A stretch of DNA of 64,000 nucleotides from Coprococcus phoceensis (GCF_900104635.1 NZ_FNWC01000007.1:1277421-1341420); one strand, 5' to 3'; counted from the first letter of the stretch, positions 44,712 to 54,063 are shown. Notes: generated by a model not told the origin, from the sequence alone. Numbers and translations are program-made.

Positions 44712-46148
44712 CTACAGATGATCTTTATTGATTCCTACGATAATTTTTGATTCGCCGCCTGATTTTGTCACTTCCGCCATATCAATTCCAAGTTCGCGCG
44801 AAAGAATTTCCATCGTTTTCGGTGAGCAAAAGCCCGACTGGCAACGTCCCATTCCTGCTCTTGTCCGACGTTTCACACCATCTAATGAACGTGCTCCCAA
44901 AGGACGCTGAATTGCGTCAATAATTTCTCCTTCTGTCACCGTTTCACATCTGCAGATAATGTTTCCGTATGTTGGATTTTCTTTAATCAATGCCGCCCGT
45001 TCTTCCTTCGAAAGTGTCTGCGGATTCAAGACACCTTTTCTCTGTGCCACGAATTTTTCATTTACCGGAAGCTGCAGTGCATCTTTCACCATAGTTGCAA
45101 CCATCACTCCAATTGCAGGAGCACTTGTAAGTCCCGGTGATTCAATTCCTGCTGCATCAAAGAAGTTTTTCGCATCCCTTGCCTCTCCGATTGTAAAGTC
45201 TCCTTTACTCTCGCGAGCTCTCAATCCTGCAAAAGAAGTGATCACCTGGCGCATCGGAAGATTTGCAACAGATTCTCCTGCTTTTTCCATCAGGAAATCA
45301 ATTCCTTCCTGTCTCACATTGTTTGCTTCTTTGTCTTCTACATCCATAGCTGTCGGTCCTACAATCAGATTACCATGTACTGTCGGAGATACCAATACTC
45401 CCTTTCCCAATTCATTTGGCAATGGAAAAATTGTCCTGCTTACATGATTTCCCGCCGTCTTATCTAACAGGCAGTAATCCCCTCGTCTTGCCACGATTTT
45501 CAGCTTATCTTCGGATACCATATTATGAATTTCATCAGCATAGACACCAGCAGCATTCACAACCGCTTTTGTCTCAAATGTTCCTTTCGACGTCTCGACA
45601 AGATAACCGTTCTCCGTCTTACTAATGTTCTCTACACTTGTGTTCAGTTTAAATTCCACGCCATTTTCAACTGCATTTTCCGCAAAGGCGATCGTCATAT
45701 TAAACGGACATACAATTCCGGATGTCGGTGCATAGAGTGTAGCAACAACCTGATCTGTAAGATTTGGTTCCATCTCATGCGCTTCTTCTTTATTTAGGAT
45801 ACGAAGCCCTTTCACGCCATTTTTGACACCCTTGTCAAGCAGTTCCTGTAACTTTGGTTTATCCTCCTCACGCACGCAGACAACAAACGCTCCTGTTTGT
45901 TTAAACGGAAAATCTAATTCTTTTGACAATTGTTCCATCATTAGATTTCCTTCCACATTCAGCTTCGCCTTCAGTGTTCCCGGCTTTGCATCAAATCCGG
46001 CATGCGCAATCGCACTGTTCGCCTTCGATGTTCCGTTACATACATCTTCATCCTTTTCAATCACACAGGCATTCACCTGATACTTTGATAATTCTCTTGC
46101 AATTGCGCAGCCTACAACACCTGCACCTACAATCATAACATCATACAT
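44712..46148 (-). CDS. glpA: Glycerol-3-phosphate dehydrogenase-like protein with BFD Fe-S domain (GlpA-type)
   Basis: A 478-residue DAO-family flavoprotein (FAD motif IVGAGVVGCAIARELS) with a C-terminal BFD-like [2Fe-2S] domain: CRCETVTEGEI, GVKRRTRAGMGRCQSGFC. It oxidises glycerol-3-phosphate to dihydroxyacetone phosphate, judging by the operon (glpK, glpF). Members of this family are sometimes annotated only as NAD(P)/FAD-dependent oxidoreductase. A hairpin lies between it and glpF. Confidence 0.88.
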   Translation of the reverse strand: MYDVMIVGAGVVGCAIARELSKYQVNACVIEKDEDVCNGTSKANSAIAHAGFDAKPGTLKAKLNVEGNLMMEQLSKELDFPFKQTGAFVVCVREEDKPKLQELLDKGVKNGVKGLRILNKEEAHEMEPNLTDQVVATLYAPTSGIVCPFNMTIAFAENAVENGVEFKLNTSVENISKTENGYLVETSKGTFETKAVVNAAGVYADEIHNMVSEDKLKIVARRGDYCLLDKTAGNHVSRTIFPLPNELGKGVLVSPTVHGNLIVGPTAMDVEDKEANNVRQEGIDFLMEKAGESVANLPMRQVITSFAGLRARESKGDFTIGEARDAKNFFDAAGIESPGLTSAPAIGVMVATMVKDALQLPVNEKFVAQRKGVLNPQTLSKEERAALIKENPTYGNIICRCETVTEGEIIDAIQRPLGARSLDGVKRRTRAGMGRCQSGFCSPKTMEILSRELGIDMAEVTKSGGESKIIVGINKDHL

Positions 46149-46190
46149 TTTTCTATCTCCTTTTTAATTATAATTTACTTAAAATAAGAC

Positions 46191-46240
46191 AGAGTCAGGC
46201 AAAGACCCGGGCACTACCCGATTCTAAAACGCCTGACTCT
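46191..46240. other. Hairpin between glpF and glpA
   Basis: AGAGTCAGGC (46191-46200) pairs with GCCTGACTCT (46231-46240), a perfect ten-base stem. A smaller inner stem CGGG/CCCG (46208-46211 with 46217-46220) sits inside. On the minus strand the U tract after it is interrupted (GTCTTATTTT), so it may be a weak terminator or a stabilising or processing hairpin inside the operon. Confidence 0.65.
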
Positions 46241-46278
46241 TTTCTCCTATCGTTTGCGGTATTCAATTTTTCTTATCT

Positions 46279-46989
46279 TTACCATGGAATTGCTCCATAC
46301 AAAAGCACTGCCACAATCGCACCGATAATCGGTCCTACCAATGGAACAATTGCATATCCCCAATTAGAAGATCCTTTTCCTTTAATCGGCAGTATAGCGT
46401 GTGCCAAACGAGGTCCGATATCACGTGCCGGATTGATGGCATATCCTGTAAGCCCACCTAGTGACATACCAACTGATACAATAATTCCAAATACTAAGAA
46501 TTTATCCAATCCACCTGCAATTCCATCCACGTTTGCGATTCCTTTGATAGCAAACACTAATACGAATGTTCCGATTGCTTCGCTCAAAATATTTAGTGGA
46601 AGATTCGGAACTGATGGACTTGTAGAAAATGCTCCTAATTTTGCAGCAGGTTCCGGTGTCGCATCGAACTGTTCTTTGAATAAAATATATACCAGACAGG
46701 CGCCTACAAACGCACCTGCAAACTGAGCAATAATATATCCTGGTACCAATGCCCAGTCAAAGCTTCCATCAATCGCCAGTGCCAGCGTGAGCGCCGGATT
46801 AAAAGATGCACCGGAAGCCGCTCCAAAAATATAAGCTGGTATCATAACTGCAAGACCCCAGGCAAATGTGATCTGAATCGAACCCGCACCTTTCATTCCG
46901 GATTTATTCAATGTTACATTGGCTACAACACCATCTCCAAGTAAGATCAGCATCATTGTTCCTAAAAATTCAGCTATATATGGTAACAT
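46279..46989 (-). CDS. glpF: Glycerol facilitator, aquaporin family
   Basis: Channel for passive glycerol uptake, 236 residues with six membrane helices. The two half-helix motifs are SFNPALTLAL and AINPARDIGPR; Asp after the second NPAR is typical of glycerol channels. It follows glpK by 31 bases. Confidence 0.95.
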   Translation of the reverse strand: MLPYIAEFLGTMMLILLGDGVVANVTLNKSGMKGAGSIQITFAWGLAVMIPAYIFGAASGASFNPALTLALAIDGSFDWALVPGYIIAQFAGAFVGACLVYILFKEQFDATPEPAAKLGAFSTSPSVPNLPLNILSEAIGTFVLVFAIKGIANVDGIAGGLDKFLVFGIIVSVGMSLGGLTGYAINPARDIGPRLAHAILPIKGKGSSNWGYAIVPLVGPIIGAIVAVLLYGAIPW

Positions 46990-47020
46990 ATAAAGATCCC
47001 CCTTTCACTTTTCACAATCC

Positions 47021-48541
<1,521 letters not shown>

Positions 48542-48571
48542 TTAGCATTTTTCACATTACTTATTGTAATC

Positions 48572-48600
48572 ATATTACCACCTTTTTTATTTTTTGTCAT
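48572..48600 (-). promoter_or_regulatory. glpK promoter
   Basis: Minus strand ATGACA (48600-48595), 17 bases, TAATAT (48577-48572), about 55 bases before glpK. The -35 is one base off consensus. Confidence 0.75.
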
Positions 48601-48624
48601 TATACATTTTATATATTTTGTATA
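48601..48624. promoter_or_regulatory. Candidate operator upstream of the glpK -35 box
   Basis: TATACA (48601-48606) and TGTATA (48619-48624) form an inverted repeat with a 12-base A/T spacer. It immediately abuts the -35 box. That position suits an activator, and the TetR-family gene next door is a candidate binder, by inference. Confidence 0.5.
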
Positions 48625-48649
48625 GTTTTAGATTGTTAAAAATTTATTT

Positions 48650-49186
48650 TTATGCACATTGCACATTATTCTGATTGTGACAATATTCCTGCATCCCATT
48701 TTTCAAAAACAGAAGAATATGTTCGATCTGCTCATGACCAATCTTATCATCATACGTTTCCGCTACTATGATCACATAATTCAAAAGAGATGTCGTCAGA
48801 AAAGTGAGCACTTCATTTTCTTCTATTTTATAAACAGAGAGCATTCTTTTCATGCGCTCTTCCACATCAGTTATAACTGCTTTTTCCAACAATTCCCGAC
48901 CAAATTCCTGAATCACTTTCCTGTAAAAATTTCTGTCTGCATGTGCATTTTCAAAAAGTGTATAGATCCAACAATCCGGCGTTTTTTCTTCCACATCACA
49001 CTTTTCTAAAAGAGTGTTTTTACAAATCCATTCAATAATTTCACAAATATCATGAAAATGATAATAGAACGACTGTCTTGTCAGTCCACTTTCTTCCACA
49101 ATATCTTGAATCGTAATTTTATGAAGGCTTTTCTCTTTCATCAGTTTCTTTAATGCCTCTGCAAGCTTCCATTTTGTTTTTGACAT
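48650..49186 (-). CDS. TetR-family regulator, DhaS-like
   Basis: A 178-residue regulator. The N-terminal helix-turn-helix is KITIQDIVEESGLTRQSFYYHFHDICEIIEW, and the C-terminal domain resembles DhaS-type TetR proteins that regulate dihydroxyacetone or glycerol genes (L. lactis DhaS is an activator). It lies 132 bases upstream of glpK on the same strand, so it probably controls the glycerol operon. It has its own promoter, with an intrinsic terminator in its leader. Confidence 0.88.
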   Translation of the reverse strand: MSKTKWKLAEALKKLMKEKSLHKITIQDIVEESGLTRQSFYYHFHDICEIIEWICKNTLLEKCDVEEKTPDCWIYTLFENAHADRNFYRKVIQEFGRELLEKAVITDVEERMKRMLSVYKIEENEVLTFLTTSLLNYVIIVAETYDDKIGHEQIEHILLFLKNGMQEYCHNQNNVQCA

Positions 49187-49201
49187 ACTTACCTCCTTTG
49201 A

Positions 49202-49264
49202 CTATAAAAAAGAGCAAGACAAACTACAACATTTCTGTTGTTTTTTACCTCGCTCTTCTCTCAT
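49202..49264 (-). CDS. Possible 20-codon leader peptide before the TetR gene
   Basis: An ATG at 49264 opens a 20-codon frame ending at TAG (49204-49202), beginning about 15-20 bases after the predicted transcription start. It encodes a short basic stretch (REERGKKQQK) followed by three Cys (CCSLSC). It runs through the whole terminator hairpin, so ribosomes translating it would melt the stem. There is only a weak ribosome binding site, so this is tentative. Confidence 0.35.
   Translation of the reverse strand: MREERGKKQQKCCSLSCSFL
49206..49257 (-). terminator. Attenuator-like terminator in the TetR gene leader
   Basis: On the minus strand a stem of about 22 base pairs starts AAGAGC (49257-49252) and ends GCTCTT (49215-49210), with inner ACAACA/TGTTGT arms around a GAAA loop. 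Three G-U pairs and two mismatches are tolerated. A run of six U follows (49211-49206). It lies between the TetR promoter and its coding region. Confidence 0.82.
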
Positions 49265-49285
49265 GGTCGTTCTTAAGTTAGTAAA

Positions 49286-49314
49286 ATCATATCACACAAA
49301 AATTCTCATTTCAA
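49286..49314 (-). promoter_or_regulatory. Promoter of the TetR-family gene
   Basis: Minus strand TTGAAA (49314-49309), 17 bases, TATGAT (49291-49286). The predicted start near 49280 gives a leader of about 95 bases that contains the terminator at 49206-49257. Confidence 0.8.
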
Positions 49315-49382
49315 TCTCTTTTCCCACAAAACAACTAATTTTGTAGAAAACTCATAATATTTAGCTATCAGTTTTATACACT

Positions 49383-50051
49383 TTACATAGTTGTCAAACT
49401 TTTCACAATTTCATCAATTGTTTTCTGCCCCATCACGACAATTTCATCATTGATAACGGTCATTGGAACACGCCCAATCTTATACTTTTCAATGAGATCC
49501 GAATACAATTTTGCATCATACATGTCCGCTGTGACATAGTCGCTTTCCATCGCAATCTTTTGGCATGCAGCCACTACATGTGGGCAGTGATGGCAGGATA
49601 AGGATACAAAAATTTTGATTGCAACCGAAAAATCAATTTTCTCAATTTCTTTTTTTGTTTTTCGTTCTAGTTTCTGTCCGTCACCTCCTGCATTACAAAT
49701 TGACGCCAAAAAAGAATTGATCTCTTTTCCTCCCGGCACTCCATGAAAACACGCTCCCGAATATACTCCCGATTCATCATAAATTCCAACAACCGGCAAA
49801 TGTTCTCCATGAAGTTCTTGGAAAATAACTTCATTCTCATTCTTTCCCCAAAAATGCACCTGTACTTGTTCATTCACAGAGGCAATTGCTTTTAAAAAGG
49901 AACCAAGTTCCAGACTCTTTTCATCTTCGAAGTCTAAAACTGCATGCAAAACGACAGTTCGTCTCATCTTTTGAAACAAAGGAGCAATCTGTTGTTTTAA
50001 TTCTTCTGATACCAATCTACTCTGTCCCGAAATTTTTTTCATCTGATCCAT
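49383..50051 (-). CDS. Stand-alone AhpF N-terminal-domain-like thioredoxin-fold protein
   Basis: A 222-residue protein matching only the N-terminal part of AhpF: two tandem thioredoxin folds, the second with the redox motif CHHCPHVVAACQKIA and cis-Pro segment GRVPMTVIN. The FAD/NADH domains of AhpF are absent. It probably shuttles electrons from a separate thioredoxin reductase-like flavoprotein to AhpC, encoded 12 bases upstream. The ATG at 50051 follows AAGGAG. Confidence 0.88.
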   Translation of the reverse strand: MDQMKKISGQSRLVSEELKQQIAPLFQKMRRTVVLHAVLDFEDEKSLELGSFLKAIASVNEQVQVHFWGKNENEVIFQELHGEHLPVVGIYDESGVYSGACFHGVPGGKEINSFLASICNAGGDGQKLERKTKKEIEKIDFSVAIKIFVSLSCHHCPHVVAACQKIAMESDYVTADMYDAKLYSDLIEKYKIGRVPMTVINDEIVVMGQKTIDEIVKSLTTM

Positions 50052-50062
50052 AAAAACTCCTT

Positions 50063-50632
50063 TTACAGCATTCCAACCAAATCCAAACTCGGCATTAAAG
50101 TTTCTTCTCCCGGTTTCCAGTTTGCAGGGCACACCTGTTCTCCGTGCTCTTCTACATATTGAGCTGCCTGAACTTTTCTGAGAAGTTCTTCTGCATTTCT
50201 TCCAATTCCAAGATCATGTACTTCATATGCTTTGATTTTTCCATCCGGATTTATAATAAAAGTTCCTCTCAGTGCCTGACCTTTTTCCTTGAGTCTGACG
50301 CCAAAAAATTTTGCAAGCTCTCCTGTCGGATCAGCCAACATCGGATATTCAATTTTTTTAATCGTGTCCGATGCGTCTGCCCATGCCTTATGCACAAAAT
50401 GTGTATCCATGGATACGGAATAAATCTCACAGCCACACTCTTGAAATGCTTCATAAAAATCTTGTAAATCGCCAAGCTCCGTAGGACATACAAATGTAAA
50501 ATCTGCCGGATAAAAGAAAAATACAGACCAATGCCCAAGTATATCTTCCCTGGTAATTTCTTCAAATGCCCCGTTGTGATAAGCCTGTACTTTGAACGCT
50601 TTTACTTCTTCATTAATCAAACTTCGCATCAT
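50063..50632 (-). CDS. ahpC: Peroxiredoxin AhpC
   Basis: Typical two-Cys peroxiredoxin, 189 residues, reducing H2O2 and organic peroxides. Peroxidatic Cys in DFTFVCPTEL, resolving Cys in EQVCPANWKPG. The GGLG-type loop region is present as DPTGELAKFFGV. Start chosen at the ATG at 50632, eight bases after GAAAGG; the second ATG (50629) is possible. Co-transcribed with the AhpF-like gene. Confidence 0.95.
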   Translation of the reverse strand: MMRSLINEEVKAFKVQAYHNGAFEEITREDILGHWSVFFFYPADFTFVCPTELGDLQDFYEAFQECGCEIYSVSMDTHFVHKAWADASDTIKKIEYPMLADPTGELAKFFGVRLKEKGQALRGTFIINPDGKIKAYEVHDLGIGRNAEELLRKVQAAQYVEEHGEQVCPANWKPGEETLMPSLDLVGML

Positions 50633-50664
50633 TTCACACACCTTTCTTTAATACTGTTACATTT

Positions 50665-50693
50665 ATTATAGATATTTCTTATCTACTGTTCAA
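50665..50693 (-). promoter_or_regulatory. ahpC promoter
   Basis: Minus strand TTGAAC (50693-50688), 17 bases, TATAAT (50670-50665). It overlaps an inverted repeat at 50669-50685. Confidence 0.85.
50669..50685. promoter_or_regulatory. Inverted repeat within the ahpC promoter
   Basis: TAGATA (50669-50674), TTTCT, TATCTA (50680-50685): a perfect six-base inverted repeat lying between the -35 and -10 boxes. This is a repressor position. It does not match the Bacillus PerR box well. Confidence 0.55.
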
Positions 50694-50783
50694 GCTGTTT
50701 TCTCGATCCTTCACTTATTTTGTACAATTTTTGCGTATTGTATAGTTTTTCGATAAAATCTGTAAAAAGAAGATTTCTTATGC

Positions 50784-50811
50784 TTGTCATTTCAGCAAGC
50801 TTTGCTATAAT
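50784..50811 (+). promoter_or_regulatory. Promoter of the repeat peptide gene
   Basis: Plus strand TTGTCA (50784-50789), 16 bases, TATAAT (50806-50811) with an upstream TG giving an extended -10. A very strong AAAGGAGG site follows at 50839-50846, nine bases before the ATG. Confidence 0.88.
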
Positions 50812-50855
50812 GAAATCAGATAAATGTTCGACCATGCGAAAGGAGGAAATATATT

Positions 50856-51047
50856 ATGGCAGACAATTTGAGTATCACAAATTTGAACGGTGTTACAGAA
50901 GATGAGGATACAACTTGCGGCATTAACGATATGAACTGCTTGTCAGAAGATGAAGATACGACTTGCGGTATCAATGATATGAACTGTGTCGCCGAGGACG
51001 AGGATACAACCTGCGGCATCAACGACATGAACTGCTTAGGTGAATAA
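50856..51047 (+). CDS. 63-residue peptide with three Cys-containing 16-residue repeats
   Basis: Not a family I recognise. A 14-residue leader-like start (MADNLSITNLNGVT) is followed by three 16-residue units at 50898, 50946 and 50994, each EDEDTTCGINDMNC plus two variable residues, and a final Glu. It has six Cys (spaced C-x6-C), many Asp/Glu, and no Lys, Arg, His or aromatic residue. Repeat DNA differs only at synonymous sites across the 14-residue core, indicating selected coding. It has its own promoter, ribosome site and terminator. It could be a RiPP precursor or a metal- or redox-active peptide; no maturation enzyme is adjacent. Confidence 0.85.
   Translation: MADNLSITNLNGVTEDEDTTCGINDMNCLSEDEDTTCGINDMNCVAEDEDTTCGINDMNCLGE
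50898..51041 (+). repeat. Three tandem 48-base coding repeats
   Basis: Units 50898-50945, 50946-50993 and 50994-51041. Over the first 42 bases, unit 1 differs from unit 2 at six positions and from unit 3 at five, all synonymous. The last two codons of each unit vary (LS, VA, LG). Confidence 0.95.
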
Positions 51048-51054
51048 TCCACGC

Positions 51055-51093
51055 AAAAAGAGGAACTGCTTTTTATCTGCAGTTCCTCTTTTT
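51055..51093. terminator. Bidirectional terminator between the peptide gene and oadA
   Basis: A perfect 15-base-pair stem, AAAAAGAGGAACTGC (51055-51069) with its complement (51079-51093), and a nine-base loop. U runs follow on both strands. It ends the peptide transcript (plus) and the oad operon (minus). Confidence 0.93.
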
Positions 51094-51104
51094 CGTCTTT
51101 TATC

Positions 51105-52514
51105 TTAGACCGGATAACTTCCGTTTTCTGTATCAGCAACAGTTTGATCAACACCTGTCTGCTGCGCTTCTCTGTATTTAAAGAAGTCTGTTGCAACCTG
51201 TGGGAATAACGCATATGATAATACGTCTTCATCCTGCTGTGACCACTGTGCCATTTCTCCTTTTAATGTATCCAATTCATCCGGAATCAAATCTGCCGGA
51301 CGGCATGTGATCACTTCTGTATCACCGATACATTTCTTTTGAACTTCTTTGTTAAACGGTTTTACAGTTGCTCCGTATTTTCCGCTCAAGATATCTTTCG
51401 TCTCTTTTGTAGCCATCTTGTAACGTTCACCCATCAATACGTTAAATACAGCCTGTGTACCAACGATCTGTGAAGACGGTGTTACAAGTGGTGGCTCGCC
51501 AAGATCTTTACGAACTCTCGGCACTTCTTCAAGCACATCGTAGAATTTGTCTTCTGCACCTTGTTCCTTTAACTGAGATGTCAGGTTCGACAACATACCA
51601 CCTGGTACCTGATAAAGCAATGTCTTGATATTTACACCGAGGTTCTTTGGATTTAACAATCCGGAATCCAAGGCTTCATCACGAATTGGTCTGAAGTAAT
51701 CCGCAATCTCTGCCAACAGATTCTGATCAAGTCCTGTGTCATACGGTGTTCCCTTGAATGTCTCCACCATAACTTCTGTAGCCGGCTGAGATGTTCCCAT
51801 TGCAAATGGTGAAATTGCTGTATCGATTACATCTACTCCCGCTTCAACTGCTTTCAAATATGTCATAGAAGCCACACCTGAAGTATAGTGTGTGTGAAGC
51901 TGAATTGGAAGATCTGTTGCATCTTTCATCGCTTCAATCAATTCGGTTGCTTTATAAGGAACCAAAAGTCCAGCCATATCTTTGATACAGATTGATGTCG
52001 CACCCATGTCTTCAATTTTCTTTGCAATATCCATCCAGTAATCTAATGTATAAGCATCTCCCAATGTGTAAGAAAGTGCTACCTGTGCATCTGCCTTTTC
52101 TGCTACTGCAGCTTTTACAGCAGTCTGAAGATTACGGATATCATTTAAGCAGTCAAAAATACGGATGATATCAATTCCGTTTGCTACAGATTTTTTAACG
52201 AAGTATTCTACTACGTCATCTGCATATGGACGGTATCCTAAGATATTCTGTCCACGGAATAACATCTGTAATTTTGTATTTTTAAATCCATCACGGAACT
52301 TACGAAGTCTCTCCCATGGATCTTCTTTTAAGAAGCGAAGTGATGCATCAAATGTAGCTCCCCCCCAGCATTCTACTGAGTGGTAACCTACCTGATCCAT
52401 TTTATCTACGATTGGAAGCATCTGCTCTGTTGTCATTCTTGTCGCAATCAGAGACTGATGAGCATCACGTAAAATAGTTTCTGTAATTTTAATTGGTTTT
52501 TTTGTGATTTCCAT
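51105..52514 (-). CDS. oadA: Oxaloacetate decarboxylase alpha subunit/pyruvate carboxylase subunit B, carboxyltransferase domain
   Basis: Transfers CO2 between oxaloacetate/pyruvate and biotin. The 469-residue protein has ETILRDAHQSLIATR, MLFRGQNILGYR, the Lys in ICIKDMAGLL and the metal-binding LPIQLHTHYTSG. The C-terminal biotinyl domain found in many OadA proteins is missing; a separate biotin carrier is encoded in the same operon. The ATG at 52514 is eight bases after GGAGG; an ATG at 52529 is possible. Last gene of the operon. Confidence 0.92.
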   Translation of the reverse strand: MEITKKPIKITETILRDAHQSLIATRMTTEQMLPIVDKMDQVGYHSVECWGGATFDASLRFLKEDPWERLRKFRDGFKNTKLQMLFRGQNILGYRPYADDVVEYFVKKSVANGIDIIRIFDCLNDIRNLQTAVKAAVAEKADAQVALSYTLGDAYTLDYWMDIAKKIEDMGATSICIKDMAGLLVPYKATELIEAMKDATDLPIQLHTHYTSGVASMTYLKAVEAGVDVIDTAISPFAMGTSQPATEVMVETFKGTPYDTGLDQNLLAEIADYFRPIRDEALDSGLLNPKNLGVNIKTLLYQVPGGMLSNLTSQLKEQGAEDKFYDVLEEVPRVRKDLGEPPLVTPSSQIVGTQAVFNVLMGERYKMATKETKDILSGKYGATVKPFNKEVQKKCIGDTEVITCRPADLIPDELDTLKGEMAQWSQQDEDVLSYALFPQVATDFFKYREAQQTGVDQTVADTENGSYPV

Positions 52515-52531
52515 TCTATTGTCCTCCATAT

Positions 52532-53683
52532 TTATTTCACTCCAAAGATTGCCATAAATGTTCCGGCTGCTACCGCAGTACCGATTACACCGGCAACGTT
52601 AGGTCCCATCGCATGCATCAGCAAGAAGTTGGTAGGATCCGCCTCTGCACCGACTTTCTGAGAAACTCTGGCTGCCATAGGAACCGCAGACACACCTGCC
52701 GAACCAATCAGAGGGTTTACTTTTCCGCCCGACAGCTTACACATCAATTTACCGAACAGTACACCTGCCGCCGTACCGAACGCAAACGCTACAAGACCTA
52801 ACACAACGATTTTGATTGTATCCAAGTTTAAGAATGCTTCTGCACTTGTTGTAGCACCAACCGAAGTACCAAGTAAGATAACTACGATGTACATCAACGC
52901 ATTGGAAGCTGTCTCTGTCAGCTGTCTTACAACACCTGATTCTTTGAACAGGTTACCTAACATCAGCATACCAACAAGCGGAGCTGTTGTAGGAAGAATC
53001 AAAGAAACAACGATTGTGATAATAATCGGGAACAGAATCTTTTCCAGTTTGGAAACAGGTCTTAACTGCTCCATTTTGATTTTACGTTCTTTTTCTGTTG
53101 TCAATAGCTTCATGATCGGAGGCTGAATGATAGGAACGAGTGACATATAAGAGTATGCCGCCACTGCGATCGGTCCTAAAATTGCAGTCTGCTGCAATTT
53201 TCCGGCAAGGAAAATAGATGTCGGTCCATCTGCTCCACCGATGATTGAAATTGCTGCTGCCGCTTTGTCAGAGAATCCCATTGCCATTGCTCCAAGGTAT
53301 GCCGCAAAGATACCAAACTGCGCTGCGGCACCGAGAAGGAAACTCTTTGGGTTAGCGATCAATGGTCCAAAGTCCGTCATCGCACCAACCCCCATAAAGA
53401 TCAGAGATGGCAAAATTGCCCACTCATCTAATAAATAGAAATAATGTAATAATCCGCCGACCCCGTTTGAAGATTCTTCAATCGACATCATAATGTCCGG
53501 ATAAATGTTAACTAACAGCATACCAAAGGCGATCGGAACCAATAAAAGTGGCTCAAATCCTTTTGCGATTGCCAAATATAGAAACACACATGCTACCAGA
53601 ATCATGACATAATTTCCTACTGTAAGGTTAAAAAATGCCGTCTGATCCATGAGGTTTCCTAATGTACTTGTAATGTATTCCAT
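52532..53683 (-). CDS. oadB: Na+-translocating decarboxylase beta subunit
   Basis: Membrane subunit (383 residues, about nine helices) that decarboxylates carboxybiotin and pumps Na+ outward. Conserved parts are [15 protein letters not shown], containing the key Asp, [13 protein letters not shown], and [19 protein letters not shown]. It resembles the beta subunits of oxaloacetate, methylmalonyl-CoA and glutaconyl-CoA decarboxylases equally. Confidence 0.95.
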   Translation of the reverse strand: MEYITSTLGNLMDQTAFFNLTVGNYVMILVACVFLYLAIAKGFEPLLLVPIAFGMLLVNIYPDIMMSIEESSNGVGGLLHYFYLLDEWAILPSLIFMGVGAMTDFGPLIANPKSFLLGAAAQFGIFAAYLGAMAMGFSDKAAAAISIIGGADGPTSIFLAGKLQQTAILGPIAVAAYSYMSLVPIIQPPIMKLLTTEKERKIKMEQLRPVSKLEKILFPIIITIVVSLILPTTAPLVGMLMLGNLFKESGVVRQLTETASNALMYIVVILLGTSVGATTSAEAFLNLDTIKIVVLGLVAFAFGTAAGVLFGKLMCKLSGGKVNPLIGSAGVSAVPMAARVSQKVGAEADPTNFLLMHAMGPNVAGVIGTAVAAGTFMAIFGVK

Positions 53684-53694
53684 TTTTTGACCCC

Positions 53695-54063
53695 CTAGTT
53701 CAATGTAGCCATTACTGCTCCTGCTTCTACTGCATCACCTACTGCCACATCAATACTTGCAACTGTTCCATCTTCCGGAGCTACAACCGGAATTTCCATC
53801 TTCATTGCTTCCAGAATGATTACTGTATCTCCTTTGGAAACTTTTTGTCCAACACTTGCCTCTACTTTAAATACTTTACCTGCTGCTCCTGCTTCTGCTT
53901 TGATTCCGCCTGCTGCTCCCGCTGCTTTTGGTGCTGCCGCCGGTGCCTTCGGTGCAGGCGCTGCCTTTCTCGGTGCTGCTGCCGCTGCCGGTGTTGCTGC
54001 TCCGTTCTCTTCTACTGTTACATCATATACATTGCCATTTACTGTGATTGTATAGCTTTTCAT
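53695..54063 (-). CDS. Biotin carboxyl carrier protein
   Basis: A 122-residue carrier: an N-terminal segment ([19 protein letters not shown]), a long Ala/Pro/Lys linker (about 23-55) and a biotinyl domain with EAMKM, whose Lys carries biotin. It corresponds to the gamma subunit of methylmalonyl-CoA or glutaconyl-CoA decarboxylase. The flexible linker lets biotin visit both carboxyltransferases and OadB. Confidence 0.94.
   Translation of the reverse strand: MKSYTITVNGNVYDVTVEENGAATPAAAAAPRKAAPAPKAPAAAPKAAGAAGGIKAEAGAAGKVFKVEASVGQKVSKGDTVIILEAMKMEIPVVAPEDGTVASIDVAVGDAVEAGAVMATLN

Noticed and set aside
49206..49264. Hairpin before the TetR gene as the terminator of the ahpC operon only
   Set aside because: A good promoter lies between the operon end and the hairpin, so the hairpin is within the TetR leader; it may still also stop readthrough.
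50816..51232. Ser/Val-rich open frame on the minus strand across the repeat peptide gene
   Set aside because: It is the reverse-strand shadow of the 48-base repeats. The plus-strand frame has a promoter, a ribosome site and a synonymous-only substitution pattern; the minus frame has none and crosses the terminator and the end of oadA.
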